Below are positions 48,674-57,831 of a stretch of DNA of 64,000 nt, piece by piece. The DNA is from an uncultured Bacteroidales bacterium (GTDB lineage: Bacteria; Bacteroidota; Bacteroidia; Bacteroidales; F082). The translations under genes and the position numbers were made by a program. The stretch is taken from the NCBI GenBank assembly GCA_900317155.1, contig ONFO01000003.1, positions 62,001-126,000 on the forward strand. The letters run 5' to 3'. The notes under the pieces were generated by a model that worked only from the letters and a program-made list of their open reading frames with translations, was not told the DNA's origin and did no database searches. Each line of letters starts with the position of its first letter. Position 1 is the first letter of the stretch.

Positions 48674-50716
48674 TTAACGGGCCACTGAGAAAGTGCGGTT
48701 CAACATGGCACCGTCATTGGCAATGACACGGATGAAATACATGCCATTATTCAAGCTTTCCGTGTTAACCTGAGCCTTGTTACCATTGATTTCCTGCTTC
48801 ATAAGGCACTGACCGACTGCATTGTAAACTTCAATGCTTCTCATTCCTTCGCCTTCCACATTCAACACGTTGGCGGTTGGGTTAGGATAGAGTTTCAGGC
48901 TGTTTTCAAATTCGTCAACGTTTTCCATCCATGTCTGGAAGGTAGTCTCGGGACCATAGTAGGTCTGGCCATTGACGACGGCATAAGCCTTCACCATGTA
49001 GATGCTTGACATCTCAAGATCATCGGTAAAGCCAAGGATATTCTGGAACTCATTGTAAACTCCATTGATAATCATCGGCTCGGAGCTAGTCACCTTACGG
49101 CAAGAGAAGCCCACCTCATCGGGATAGGTACTGCAAGTCATGTGAGCCATAAAGTCAGCATGGTTGTAGTCCACGTTAGCGACTTCCGTCTCAGTGATAT
49201 CCACTTGCACAGCACCTTCAACAGAAATCAGGTGTGTAGCCTCGGCACCAAACTCACCGTCGTCTTCATCACCGAAGAGCACATTGCCTTGACTATCCTT
49301 CACAATGTAGTAACCATGACCGAAGGAGCAGCAGATGCCATTTTCCATTTGGTCGTAGATGGTAAACTTAACGCATTCATTGGCAGGAACGGTGGCATGC
49401 TCAATGTGAAGCTGCGTACCTGTACCACTGGCAAGCATCGTGTAAGGGCCACCAGAAGCCAGAACCATACCATCAGGAGTAGTGAATTCCCAAGTGATGT
49501 GGTTGCCGAACTTGTCTTGCATAAGTTCAAGCTTCAGTTCTTCCTCTTCGCCTTCAATTTCAACACTCTGCCATTCCAAGCAATTCACGCTACTTGTAAC
49601 TTGAGTACTATACGGTTGACCGTTAGCCTCAGTGATCTCAACATTGATGGGATGCGTACCGAAAGAAACCTCAACAGGGATCTCCAATTTCTCAATCTCA
49701 TACTGGGCGAGGTTGCCTTCCCAGTTGATCGTGTAGGTTTCGCCTTCCACTTCTGCATTGATGGTCAAGGAAGTAAGAACATCTGTACCACCGTTCTGGA
49801 CATTCACATCCACAATTTTGGTGTGCGTGCAAGTGGCACCACCCACTTGACTGACGCTTCTAATCATCGGGTAGATCGGCTCGTCGGAACCTTGCACCAT
49901 ATCAAGATGGCAACCCGTCAGGATAGGACGATAAGCATTACCTTGTTGACGCTCAGAGACCCAAGCGAGGAAGAAGATATTGTCGATGTCGACATCCACG
50001 CCATTGGGGCTACCGATAACTTCAGGGATTTCATACTCATAGGTGCGAGTGATCAAAGTGCCCTGTGTGGTGGGGCTGATAGGATCACCCCATGCGCTCT
50101 CGCTAATGACATCGCGAAGGATGTGCATATGGACATATTGGCCGTTGAGCCATTGCGTCGGGTTGTAGTTACCGTAGTCGGCCTGTGAGCCCAAGATGCT
50201 GTCTTGCAACATGGCCACAGTCAAGAAGTTCTGATCGACTGTGCTATTACCAGTGTAATACACTTCAACCGTGATGGTAGCCAAACGGGTCTGAGGATTA
50301 ACAATGGCCATACCAGCAACATTGCATTCCGAAGCCTGATTCATCTGTTGGCTGGCAATACCAGCCCAAGCACTTCTGCTTTGACCAGCAGCCGTAGTAC
50401 GGTTGACCACACCAGTAGGATAACCAGAGATTTGGAAACCACCATGGATGGTGTTACCGTCTTGGGTAATCATGTTGGGATAGGAGGTTTGAGCATAACC
50501 GCCCGCATGGATGTTGATAGCCCATAGTCTATCAGGGTTGGCGGCCATAAGTTCATTTGCGATTCTGTGACCATCAGTGCAATAGCCACAACCACGGCCA
50601 GTGAACTCTTCAAGGATGACATTCCTATTGGCAGGTTCAGTTGATACATACTGCTGGGCCTTCAGTGAGAAAGAGAGCGCCAGCAAAGCCATTAAGGCAA
50701 GGGTAATTCTTTTCAT
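48674..50716 (-). CDS. Omp28-related T9SS cargo protein with thioredoxin-like CGYC motif
   Basis: 680 residues from MKRITLALMAL; starts further upstream (50740, 50770) lie close to or over the promoter. After the signal (LKAQQ) comes an Omp28-type domain: RNVILEEFTGRGCGYCTDGH, a thioredoxin-like strand-helix with CGYC, then WAINIHAGGY and ISGYPTGVVNR with a Pro in the cis-Pro place. The middle has beta domains, including FTIYDQMENGICCSFGHGYY. A type A sorting tail ends it (LYPNPTANVLNVEG, IEVYNAVGQCLMKQ). Omp28 proteins are surface lipoproteins in Porphyromonas; here export appears to be by T9SS. Confidence 0.8.
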   Translation of the reverse strand: MKRITLALMALLALSFSLKAQQYVSTEPANRNVILEEFTGRGCGYCTDGHRIANELMAANPDRLWAINIHAGGYAQTSYPNMITQDGNTIHGGFQISGYPTGVVNRTTAAGQSRSAWAGIASQQMNQASECNVAGMAIVNPQTRLATITVEVYYTGNSTVDQNFLTVAMLQDSILGSQADYGNYNPTQWLNGQYVHMHILRDVISESAWGDPISPTTQGTLITRTYEYEIPEVIGSPNGVDVDIDNIFFLAWVSERQQGNAYRPILTGCHLDMVQGSDEPIYPMIRSVSQVGGATCTHTKIVDVNVQNGGTDVLTSLTINAEVEGETYTINWEGNLAQYEIEKLEIPVEVSFGTHPINVEITEANGQPYSTQVTSSVNCLEWQSVEIEGEEEELKLELMQDKFGNHITWEFTTPDGMVLASGGPYTMLASGTGTQLHIEHATVPANECVKFTIYDQMENGICCSFGHGYYIVKDSQGNVLFGDEDDGEFGAEATHLISVEGAVQVDITETEVANVDYNHADFMAHMTCSTYPDEVGFSCRKVTSSEPMIINGVYNEFQNILGFTDDLEMSSIYMVKAYAVVNGQTYYGPETTFQTWMENVDEFENSLKLYPNPTANVLNVEGEGMRSIEVYNAVGQCLMKQEINGNKAQVNTESLNNGMYFIRVIANDGAMLNRTFSVAR

Positions 50717-50750
50717 AGTGATAGATTTAATTGATTTCATTTTTCCGCCA

Positions 50751-50758
50751 CAAAAATA
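50751..50758 (-). promoter_or_regulatory. -7 element for the Omp28-related gene
   Basis: The minus strand reads TATTTTTG then TGG, about 35 bp before the chosen start. Confidence 0.6.
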
Positions 50759-50767
50759 CACATTAAT

Positions 50768-50801
50768 CAAAAAAATGCGCCACTTTGTGACGCATTTTTT
50801 T
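50768..50801 (-). terminator. Terminator after ilvE
   Basis: Arms AAAAATGCG (50771-50779) and CGCATTTTT (50791-50799), with GCCAC/GTGAC loop pairing, flanked by A and T runs; 24 bp past the ilvE stop. Confidence 0.8.
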
Positions 50802-50824
50802 CATCATTTTCAAAATTATCCTCA

Positions 50825-51850
50825 TCAGAGGCCTTCGATGACGGTTGTCCAGCCAAATTCGTCAGGCTCAGTACCATATTGGATGCCACGAAGCTTGTTA
50901 TAGAGCTTCTCGCTCCACGGACCGGGTTTGCCATCGCCAAAGGTGTAGGATTTACCATTTTCGGGATCATCGATGCGTGAGATGGGGCTGATGACGGCGG
51001 CAGTACCGCAAGCGCCAGCCTCTTCGAAAGTGGAAAGCTCCTCTTCAGCAATGGGACGACGCTCGACCTTCAAACCGATGGTCTCAGCCAGCTGCATCAA
51101 GCTCTTGTTGGTGATGGAGGGCAGAATCGAAGTGCTCTGAGGCGTGATATAGGTGTCGTTCTTGATACCAAAGAAGTTGGCAGCGCCAGCCTCGTCGATG
51201 TACTTCTTCTCCTTGGCGTCGAGATAGAACTCGCAGGCATATTGGCCACCGTGGCAAGCCTCAACATGCGGGCGCAAGGAAGCGGCGTAGTTGCCACCCA
51301 CCTTGAAGGTACCGGTGCCCAGCGGGGCAGCGCGGTCGTACTTGCGCGTGATGACGTAGGGGTTAGCCATGAAGCCGCCCTTGAAGTAAGGACCAACGGG
51401 GGTCACGAAGACCACGAACAGATATTCGTCAGCGGGTTTCACACCCACACGGGCACCCGTGCCAATCAGCAACGGACGGATATACAGGGAAGCACCCGTT
51501 TCGTAAGGCGGGATAAAGTCGGCATTGAGACGGACAACCTTCTCAATAGCAGCCCAGAACTTGTCGTCGGGGAACTCAGCCATCATGATGCCCTGAGCCG
51601 AACGCTGCAAACGCTTGCAGTTCTCGTCCCAGCGGAACACACGCACCTTGCCGTCCTTGCCACGGAAGGCCTTCATGCCTTCGAAAGCTTCCTGACCGTA
51701 GTGCAGACAGGTGGCGGCCATGTGGATGTTGATGGAGGTGTCGGAGCTGACTTCAAGTTCGCCCCACTGACCGTTGCGGAAATAGCAGCGGACATTGTAA
51801 TTCGTTGGATAATAACCAAATGTTAAATTTGCCCAATCGATGTTTTGCAT
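50825..51850 (-). CDS. ilvE: Branched-chain amino acid aminotransferase
   Basis: 341 residues, of the longer (mitochondrial-like, BCAT type II) class IV PLP aminotransferases. Markers: HYGQEAFEGMKAFRGKDG, GASLYIRPLLIGTG, the PLP Lys in GTFKVGGNYAASL, and EAGAANFFGI (cofactor phosphate side), ending EEAGACGTAAVISPI. It performs the last step of Val, Leu and Ile synthesis or the first of their breakdown. It is monocistronic here, with its own terminator. I could not find a clear -7 box in the 135 bp upstream. Confidence 0.94.
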   Translation of the reverse strand: MQNIDWANLTFGYYPTNYNVRCYFRNGQWGELEVSSDTSINIHMAATCLHYGQEAFEGMKAFRGKDGKVRVFRWDENCKRLQRSAQGIMMAEFPDDKFWAAIEKVVRLNADFIPPYETGASLYIRPLLIGTGARVGVKPADEYLFVVFVTPVGPYFKGGFMANPYVITRKYDRAAPLGTGTFKVGGNYAASLRPHVEACHGGQYACEFYLDAKEKKYIDEAGAANFFGIKNDTYITPQSTSILPSITNKSLMQLAETIGLKVERRPIAEEELSTFEEAGACGTAAVISPISRIDDPENGKSYTFGDGKPGPWSEKLYNKLRGIQYGTEPDEFGWTTVIEGL

Positions 51851-51980
51851 GATATTTAATAATTTTAGTTGTTAAATTCTGTCGTTTCCTAAAAGTCCAC
51901 GAAATTACGAATTATTTCGATACAAAAAGCATTTCTGAAGAAAAATATTATCTGACCCAATACCGATTAAATAACTTTCC

Positions 51981-51988
51981 TATATTTG
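51981..51988 (+). promoter_or_regulatory. -7 element for the C10 protease gene
   Basis: TATATTTG then TG, 33 bp before the ATG at 52022. It overlaps the longest possible frame and thereby excludes that start. Confidence 0.55.
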
Positions 51989-52021
51989 TGTTCTCAAATG
52001 ATAATCAACATCAATAAAAAT

Positions 52022-54616
52022 ATGCGTATGAAACTCAAACTCTTACTTTTAGTGACGATGGTTACAATTATGCAGCTCCATCTTTTTGCCGAACATGTCA
52101 GCGCTGACAAGGCAAGTCAAGTAGGCATGAACTTCATGAAACAAAAATACACATTCATCACAACGAGAGGTGAAGCAGTTAAGATGTACAAATCGGTTGA
52201 ACTCACTCAAGTCACAAGAAGAAGTGTTGACAATCAGCACTTTTACGTTTTCAACCTAAACGATAATCAAGGGTGGGTGTTGGTGGCCGATGACGATCGC
52301 AGCATTCCGATCTTGGGTTATTCAAAATCAGGTGAGTTCGTGACCGAAAACCTTTCGGCCAACATTGAAGCTTGGCTTACAGGCATCAGTTCGGAGATTC
52401 AATATATCATTGATAATGATATAGTTGCTGACGAAAAGACCACATCACTATGGAAGGAGCTATTTTCTGGTGTATCAACGGAGTTTATCAACAGAGACGA
52501 AAAAGTTGTCAATCCTTTGGTTCAGACAAGGTGGAATCAAGCACCTTATTATAATGACCATTGTCCTTACGACAACCAGTATGGTGAGCGCACCGTGACA
52601 GGTTGTGTGGCAACCGCCATGGCGCAAGTCTTGAAGTATTGGAACTATCCCGAAGTGGGCAGCGGGAGCCATTCCTACTCAACAAGTTCATACGGCACCC
52701 TATATGCCAACTTCGGTGGCACACAATACGCCTGGAATAACATGCCAAACCGCGTCACAAGCCCCAACAACGCCGTTGCCACGTTGATGTATCACTGCGG
52801 TGTGAGTGTTGACATGAGCTATGGTGTGGCAGAGACTGGCGGCAGTGGCGCATACGTCATATCAAGCTATACCAACTCGGAGAATTGCGCTGAGTTTGCT
52901 TTCAAAAACTATTTCGGATACAAATCATCAGCTCATGGAGAGATGAAAGACAACACCAGCGACAGCCAGTGGAAGAACATGTTGCGTGCCGACCTTAACG
53001 CCTCAAGACCTTTGGTTTATGCAGGTTTTGGCAATGGAGGTCACTGCTTCGTTTGCGACGGCTACGACAACAGCGACATGTTCCACTTCAATTGGGGATG
53101 GGACGGTCAGAACGACGGCTTTTACTCACTTTCGGCCTTGAATCCTGGCAGCGGCGGCGCCGGAGGCGGATCATACAGCTTCACCAACAACCAGCAAGCC
53201 ATCTTCGGCTTGGAGCCTACCCAAAGCGGCGGAGGTGGCGGAGGTGGCAGCAGTACCAATGCCGACTTACGCCTTTATTCCGAATTATCGGTAGAAAACC
53301 AGATATGGTTCGGAAGCGATATTACGGTGACAGCCAGTATTGGCAACTGGGGTGAAACCGCCTTCAGCGGTAGCTTCTGCGCAGCGGCATTCGATGCCGA
53401 CGGCAACTTCATTGATTTCATCGACACTAAGTCAGTTAACCTTCAAGGAGGCTTCTATAATGACTACGAGTTCACCACCACCGGTAACATCGTGTTTGTG
53501 CCTGGCCAATACCAAGTTGCCTTATTCTACAAGACTAATGAGGGGGATTGGACCATCATTGACGACGGTAACTATAACAACTTGGCCGCTTTCCAGATTT
53601 ATTATGAAGATGACATTGAGACCTACTCAGATTTCACCATCCTCAGTGACAACGGCCAATTGATACAAGGCTCAACTGCGAGGATCAATGTGGATTTGGC
53701 CAATACCGGAAGCAACACTTTTTATGGCAACGTGAGAGTGAATCTGTCAACATTAAATGGAGAATGGGTACAAAACATCGAAATCAAAAACATCAGCGAC
53801 GGCTTAGGGTCTGGATACCATTTTACCAACGGCCTGACTTTCGAAGGAGAGATCACAGCAGAGCCAGGTACGTATCACATGGAGTTGGCATATTATAACA
53901 ACGGTTGGTATTACGCTGGCGCTTATTATCATTCAAACCCAATCACTGTGGTGGTGGAAGCTCCTGAGATAAACGCCGATCGGTACGAGGTCAACAACAC
54001 ACTGGCACAAGCCTACAAACTCGAGCTTTCAAACTGGTCAAACAACCAAACAGCAGTTTCAACCACTGGCTCCAATTTGCACGTAGGAAACGACATCGAT
54101 TATTATAAGGTAGAGTTGCCAACAGGCCGCAGCTACACCATCAATGCACGTCTGCACGACTCATACGCCAGTGGCAATGGGCAATCCTATACTGTTGATG
54201 CCATGTTTGCCTATTCAACTGACGGCCAAACTTTTTCAGCTGGTATTGACGACGTGATGGACGAAAGCATTTCTTTTAATGGAGGCACCATATACTTTGG
54301 CGTAACACCCTATTTTTCAGGAATGTCTGGAACTTATCTTCTGGAAATCGCCATCAGTATTGGGGGATTCGGTACCGATGAGAATTATGCGACAAGCTTC
54401 ATCTTATATCCTAACCCCGTGATAGACATTCTCCATATTAAATGCGACAACATGCAGCAATATGATGTCTTCAGCCTTGACGGAAAGCTGATAAAATCAC
54501 TGCAAAGAAATAACGATGAGGCTGTTCTTGACTTCGGCGACCTTGAAAGAGGCATCTACATGGTTCGAATTACTAGTGACAAAGGCATCGTGACAAGAAA
54601 AATCGTTAAAGACTAG
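52022..54616 (+). CDS. C10 family cysteine protease (streptopain-like) with T9SS tail
   Basis: 864 residues from MRMKLKLLLL (ATG at 52028 also possible). After the signal comes an inhibitory propeptide (about 25-165: GWVLVADDDRSIPILGYS), then the mature C10 domain with Cys195 in TVTGCVATAMAQVLKYW and His341 in GNGGHCFVCDGYD, with NWGWDGQNDGFY carrying the Asn/Trp of the active site. A Gly-rich linker follows (GGGGGGGSS), then two beta domains of CARDB/BspA-like type, a PPC-like domain (about 650-780) and a type A sorting domain (LYPNPVIDILHIK to TRKIVKD). It resembles interpain/PrtT-like proteases of oral and gut Bacteroidales. Confidence 0.9.
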   Translation: MRMKLKLLLLVTMVTIMQLHLFAEHVSADKASQVGMNFMKQKYTFITTRGEAVKMYKSVELTQVTRRSVDNQHFYVFNLNDNQGWVLVADDDRSIPILGYSKSGEFVTENLSANIEAWLTGISSEIQYIIDNDIVADEKTTSLWKELFSGVSTEFINRDEKVVNPLVQTRWNQAPYYNDHCPYDNQYGERTVTGCVATAMAQVLKYWNYPEVGSGSHSYSTSSYGTLYANFGGTQYAWNNMPNRVTSPNNAVATLMYHCGVSVDMSYGVAETGGSGAYVISSYTNSENCAEFAFKNYFGYKSSAHGEMKDNTSDSQWKNMLRADLNASRPLVYAGFGNGGHCFVCDGYDNSDMFHFNWGWDGQNDGFYSLSALNPGSGGAGGGSYSFTNNQQAIFGLEPTQSGGGGGGGSSTNADLRLYSELSVENQIWFGSDITVTASIGNWGETAFSGSFCAAAFDADGNFIDFIDTKSVNLQGGFYNDYEFTTTGNIVFVPGQYQVALFYKTNEGDWTIIDDGNYNNLAAFQIYYEDDIETYSDFTILSDNGQLIQGSTARINVDLANTGSNTFYGNVRVNLSTLNGEWVQNIEIKNISDGLGSGYHFTNGLTFEGEITAEPGTYHMELAYYNNGWYYAGAYYHSNPITVVVEAPEINADRYEVNNTLAQAYKLELSNWSNNQTAVSTTGSNLHVGNDIDYYKVELPTGRSYTINARLHDSYASGNGQSYTVDAMFAYSTDGQTFSAGIDDVMDESISFNGGTIYFGVTPYFSGMSGTYLLEIAISIGGFGTDENYATSFILYPNPVIDILHIKCDNMQQYDVFSLDGKLIKSLQRNNDEAVLDFGDLERGIYMVRITSDKGIVTRKIVKD

Positions 54617-54647
54617 TCCTCATTTCGACTGTAACGGCGAGATAGAG

Positions 54648-54686
54648 AAATCACCGGCATTTCAAGCAGATGCCGGTGATTTTCAT
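54648..54686 (+). terminator. Terminator after the C10 protease gene
   Basis: Arms AAATCACCGGCAT (54648-54660) and ATGCCGGTGATTT (54670-54682) with loop TTCAAGCAG, followed by TCATTT. It may also serve the convergent methyltransferase frame. Confidence 0.85.
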
Positions 54687-54704
54687 TTCAGTTTGTTCAG
54701 GTGT

Positions 54705-55868
54705 TCACAAATCCAAAATCGTTTCCAAATAATGCTGCCCGATGCCATACTGGGCCTTCAAATCCGCAATTTGCTGCAAAATTTTCGGCTCTTTCACGTT
54801 TTTCGATGTTTTCCTTCCAACCAGCAACACATTTTTCGGCGTATGTTCCATCTCGATGAACTCCATCACTTGAGTCTTGTAGCCGAAATACTCCAAAATC
54901 AAGGCGCGGATGGTGTCGGTGATCATCACAGCCTGACGCTCAAGGAAGATACCGTAACGCGTGATGGCGTCGACCTTGCCCGAGCGTTCCATCTCTTGAC
55001 GGATTTGCTTGTGGCAACATGGAGCGCAAACAATCAGTTCCGCTCCCGCCTTGATACCCGAAGCAATGGCATCGTCGGTGGCCGTGTTGCAGGCGTGAAG
55101 TGCAATCAGCACATCCAACTTTTCGGGGTGATAAGCCTCGATGCTGCTCTCCACAAACTCCAAGCCTTTCAAATTGTCCGCTTTGATGATCTCGTTGATT
55201 TTCAACACTAAATCGGGACGTATTTCCACACCTTTGATGTCGACAGCCAAGTTCAGACGTTGGGTCAACAACTCGTGCAAGGCAAAGGTAAGATATCCCT
55301 TCCCTGCCCCCATGTCGGCGATGTGAACCGTCCCATCAAACTTCATCGGCTTGATAAGACTCTCAACGATTTCAGCGTACTTATAAATCTGCTTGAACTT
55401 ATGCTGCATGTCGGCAGTGATCTTGCCCTCTCGCGTCGTCAAGCCAAGCTGATACCACCACGGATTCGCCGGGTTGATGAGACGGGCTTTCTGCTTGTCG
55501 TGTTCCAAATTCTGCTCACGGCACTCCTGCACCTTTTTGGTTTGAAGGGTTGCCTTGCCTTTGGACGAAACCAACAAGGTAACATCCTCGTCGACGGTAA
55601 ACAACACAGCATTCAGGAAACGATTGGGGAGCATTTCCTTCAGCATGTCAAGCATCTGCGTGGCATCATAGTTTTTCACTTCGTCGCGGCGCTCGTAGTG
55701 ATAGGTAAAGGAAAAAAGGCGTTTCTACTTTATTAATACGGGCTTCACATAGATGTTGCGCAACTCATCGTGCTTCAGCGCGGGCTTGCTCAACGTCATC
55801 TTCACCAAAGTGCTTTGCGCAACGGCCTCAGACACAAGGTCCAGATATTTCTCAATACTATCAAGCAT
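54705..55868 (-). pseudogene. SAM-dependent methyltransferase frame interrupted by one in-frame UAG
   Basis: Read from ATG 55868, the frame is 388 codons with a single TAG at codon 48 (55725-55727). Sequence on both sides reads as one protein: MLDSIEKYLDLVSEAVAQST, NIYVKPVLIK, stop, KRLFSFTYHYERRDEVKNYD. The downstream part alone is open for 325 codons from a GTG at 55679. It holds a class I methyltransferase (HIADMGAGKGYLTFALHELL for SAM binding; ALHACNTATDDAI and IVCAPCCHKQIR, with a CCHK motif as in tRNA/rRNA methyltransferase-like Methyltransf_32 proteins). CAG to TAG would explain the stop in one step. UAG is a normal stop elsewhere here, so recoding is unlikely; a fragment started at the GTG could still be made. 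Confidence 0.7.
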
Positions 55869-55889
55869 CTTTAATACTATTGCCAAAAC

Positions 55890-56501
55890 TTATTCCGGCA
55901 ATGCCACGGCAGGCCAGCCATAGTCTTGCACCATCTTGACCGGAAGGTTGTGCTTTTTCACATAGTCGGCGATGAAGTGCAATCTGACATCCTCGCGCTT
56001 CTCCTGGTTGCTGTTGAGTTCCCAAAACGCATCAAAGTTATCGCCGAAAATCCTCTTGGCGCTTTCCATGTTGCCAGCACCGTCCTCCACGGCATCGAAG
56101 CCAGTCACCTCAAAGCCCATGTCGGTCTTCTTCAGGTGCATCAGTCCAGGATGGTTGCCGCCTGAAACGGTCTTCAACGTGTCGCCAGCAACGTTGTAGT
56201 TGAACACCCAGAAGTCGCCCCACATCAGAATATCATCCTTATTCACATCATTTGTGCTGATAATCATAGGGCAAGGGATGCAATGCTCAGCCTCAGCGTA
56301 ATTCTTACCAATCACATTCACCAAGTAATCCTCAACGGTCGCAGCACACGCCACTGCATCCGGCACTTTGACTTCGACAGGAGTGTTTTCCACTTGGGTT
56401 TCCTTTGGTTCTTCTTTGGCTTTCTTATTGCCACAGCCAACCAAACTAACGCCGCAAATCAGGATGGCGGCCATCATCCACATTTTCATAGTTTTCTTCA
56501 T
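55890..56501 (-). CDS. Lipoprotein of unknown function
   Basis: 203 residues with lipobox SLVGC (Cys23), followed by a charged Lys/Glu/Pro linker (to about residue 48). The globular part (50-203: AATVEDYLVNVIGKNYAEAE, ILMWGDFWVFNYNVAGDTLK, GGNHPGLMHLKKTDMGFEVT, ADYVKKHNLPVKMVQDYGWP) looks like a small alpha-beta fold with conserved-looking Trp/His residues. I do not recognise the family. It has its own promoter and is followed 21 bp later by the interrupted methyltransferase frame, probably on one transcript. Confidence 0.7.
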   Translation of the reverse strand: MKKTMKMWMMAAILICGVSLVGCGNKKAKEEPKETQVENTPVEVKVPDAVACAATVEDYLVNVIGKNYAEAEHCIPCPMIISTNDVNKDDILMWGDFWVFNYNVAGDTLKTVSGGNHPGLMHLKKTDMGFEVTGFDAVEDGAGNMESAKRIFGDNFDAFWELNSNQEKREDVRLHFIADYVKKHNLPVKMVQDYGWPAVALPE

Positions 56502-56538
56502 TTTATTAATTGATTTTACAATGATTCAATTGATTGTG

Positions 56539-56546
56539 CAAAGGTA
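56539..56546 (-). promoter_or_regulatory. -7 element for the 56501 lipoprotein
   Basis: The minus strand reads TACCTTTG then CAC, 37 bp before the start codon. Confidence 0.6.
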
Positions 56547-56584
56547 AGGGTTATTCTCTAATTGGCAAAACTTATTCCACGGAT

Positions 56585-57742
56585 TCACTTCTCCAGCCAT
56601 TCCAAACCGAAGTTATAGAACACCATCGAGTAGCCCAGTGTGTCGCCGTCGGATTCCTCCACATAGAGGCCGATGCTATGGTCGGGCAGGATGCAGAGTG
56701 AGGAATAGGCAGCATCGTAAGGCACGATGCACTTGCTCACGGGCCAAGTCTTGCCTTCGTCATAACTAACGTAAACCGTAACGTTCTTTCGGCTTTCGGC
56801 GCATGGCAACGAATGCAGTAACACATTCTTTCCGTCTTCATTTACAGAAGAATAACGGATAATATCTCCGTTGCAGGCCGTGGCTACAAGGTCGGGCCAA
56901 GCGGAGGTTTCGGGGCGCCAAGTGGTGCCGCCGTCTTCGGAAATGTTGTACCACCGCTCGCCCTCGTGACGGATACTCATCAAGATGCGGCCATCGGCCA
57001 ATTCCACCACTTTGGCTTCATCGCCACGCTGGGAAGCACGTCCTGAAATATGCCATGTCTCACCATTGTCGTCGGAATAGACGGCATAGTTGCAAGCCGC
57101 CCATTCCTCGGTGTCGCGCACGGCGAGGACGAACATGATGCGTCCCTTGGAGGTCAGCAAGCCGTTGCCCGAGGCGAAGAAGGCAGACCACCAAGTGCGA
57201 CTCACCTCGTTATCACACTTCGCGCCGTAAAGTTCATCGGTGATGTCCTTGGGTTCAGTCCAAGTCTGGCCATTGTCGTAACTCCTTGCGACGTAAGTTC
57301 GTAGCGGGTTTTCAGGTCTTCCCTGCCAGAAGCCGCAACCACCCACGAAAGCCGCCAAAAGACCGCCTTCGTCGTTGGTACGCACCAAGGCGCAGTCACC
57401 GAAGCCTTTCCCCACCCCTTGACCTTCCATTAATGTGTAAGGCTCACTCCAAGTACGACCGCCATCGGTGCTGCGGTTGATGAGGATGTCGATGTCTTCG
57501 GGCAGGTCTATGTCGTTGTTTTTCCGCTTGTCGGTAGCGATAACCAGAGAACCGTCTTTGGCCGTGATGATCGCGGGTATGCGGTAGTTCTTCGAGTTGT
57601 AATCGCCTGGACAATAGATTACCGTCCGCAAACGGATGGAATCGGATTCAGGCTCGGATGTCTCGACAGGTTGGTTATTATTGCCGCACGAGGCCAGCAC
57701 AAAGCCTAATGCCATGATGAAAAGTGAAACTTGGTATTTCAT
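56585..57742 (-). CDS. Exo-alpha-sialidase (GH33) lipoprotein
   Basis: 385 residues with lipobox VLASC (Cys19). The sialidase six-bladed propeller is clear: the (F/Y)RIP motif in KNYRIPAIITAKDGS, and five Asp boxes (STDGGRTW, SYDNGQTW, SDDNGETW, SEDGGTTW, SYDEGKTW). The arginine-triad candidates include the YRIP Arg and an Arg in MSIRHEGERWYN. It removes terminal sialic acid from glycoconjugates such as mucins, a host-linked trait. No nan (sialic acid use) genes are in the window. Promoter box 20 bp upstream. Confidence 0.9.
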   Translation of the reverse strand: MKYQVSLFIMALGFVLASCGNNNQPVETSEPESDSIRLRTVIYCPGDYNSKNYRIPAIITAKDGSLVIATDKRKNNDIDLPEDIDILINRSTDGGRTWSEPYTLMEGQGVGKGFGDCALVRTNDEGGLLAAFVGGCGFWQGRPENPLRTYVARSYDNGQTWTEPKDITDELYGAKCDNEVSRTWWSAFFASGNGLLTSKGRIMFVLAVRDTEEWAACNYAVYSDDNGETWHISGRASQRGDEAKVVELADGRILMSIRHEGERWYNISEDGGTTWRPETSAWPDLVATACNGDIIRYSSVNEDGKNVLLHSLPCAESRKNVTVYVSYDEGKTWPVSKCIVPYDAAYSSLCILPDHSIGLYVEESDGDTLGYSMVFYNFGLEWLEK

Positions 57743-57761
57743 AAGTGTAGTATTTAGGCCT

Positions 57762-57769
57762 CAAAAATA
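57762..57769 (-). promoter_or_regulatory. -7 element for the sialidase gene
   Basis: The minus strand reads TATTTTTG then AGG, directly after the terminator of the M28 peptidase gene. Confidence 0.6.
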
Positions 57770-57770
57770 C

Positions 57771-57808
57771 AAAATTCTCCGTCTCAACCCAGTGAAACGG
57801 AGAATTTT
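57771..57808 (-). terminator. Terminator after the M28 peptidase gene
   Basis: Arms AAAATTCTCCGT (57771-57782) and ACGGAGAATTTT (57797-57808), a perfect 12-bp stem, 24 bp past the gene's stop. Confidence 0.8.
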
Positions 57809-57831
57809 GAAGTTTTATGTTCAAACAAAGC

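Noticed and set aside
54705-55868. Reassigned UAG codon as explanation for the interrupted methyltransferase
   Set aside because: Several intact genes in the window (pyrF, the T9SS cargo ending at 38358, the C10 protease) end in TAG at the expected length, so UAG is a true stop here.
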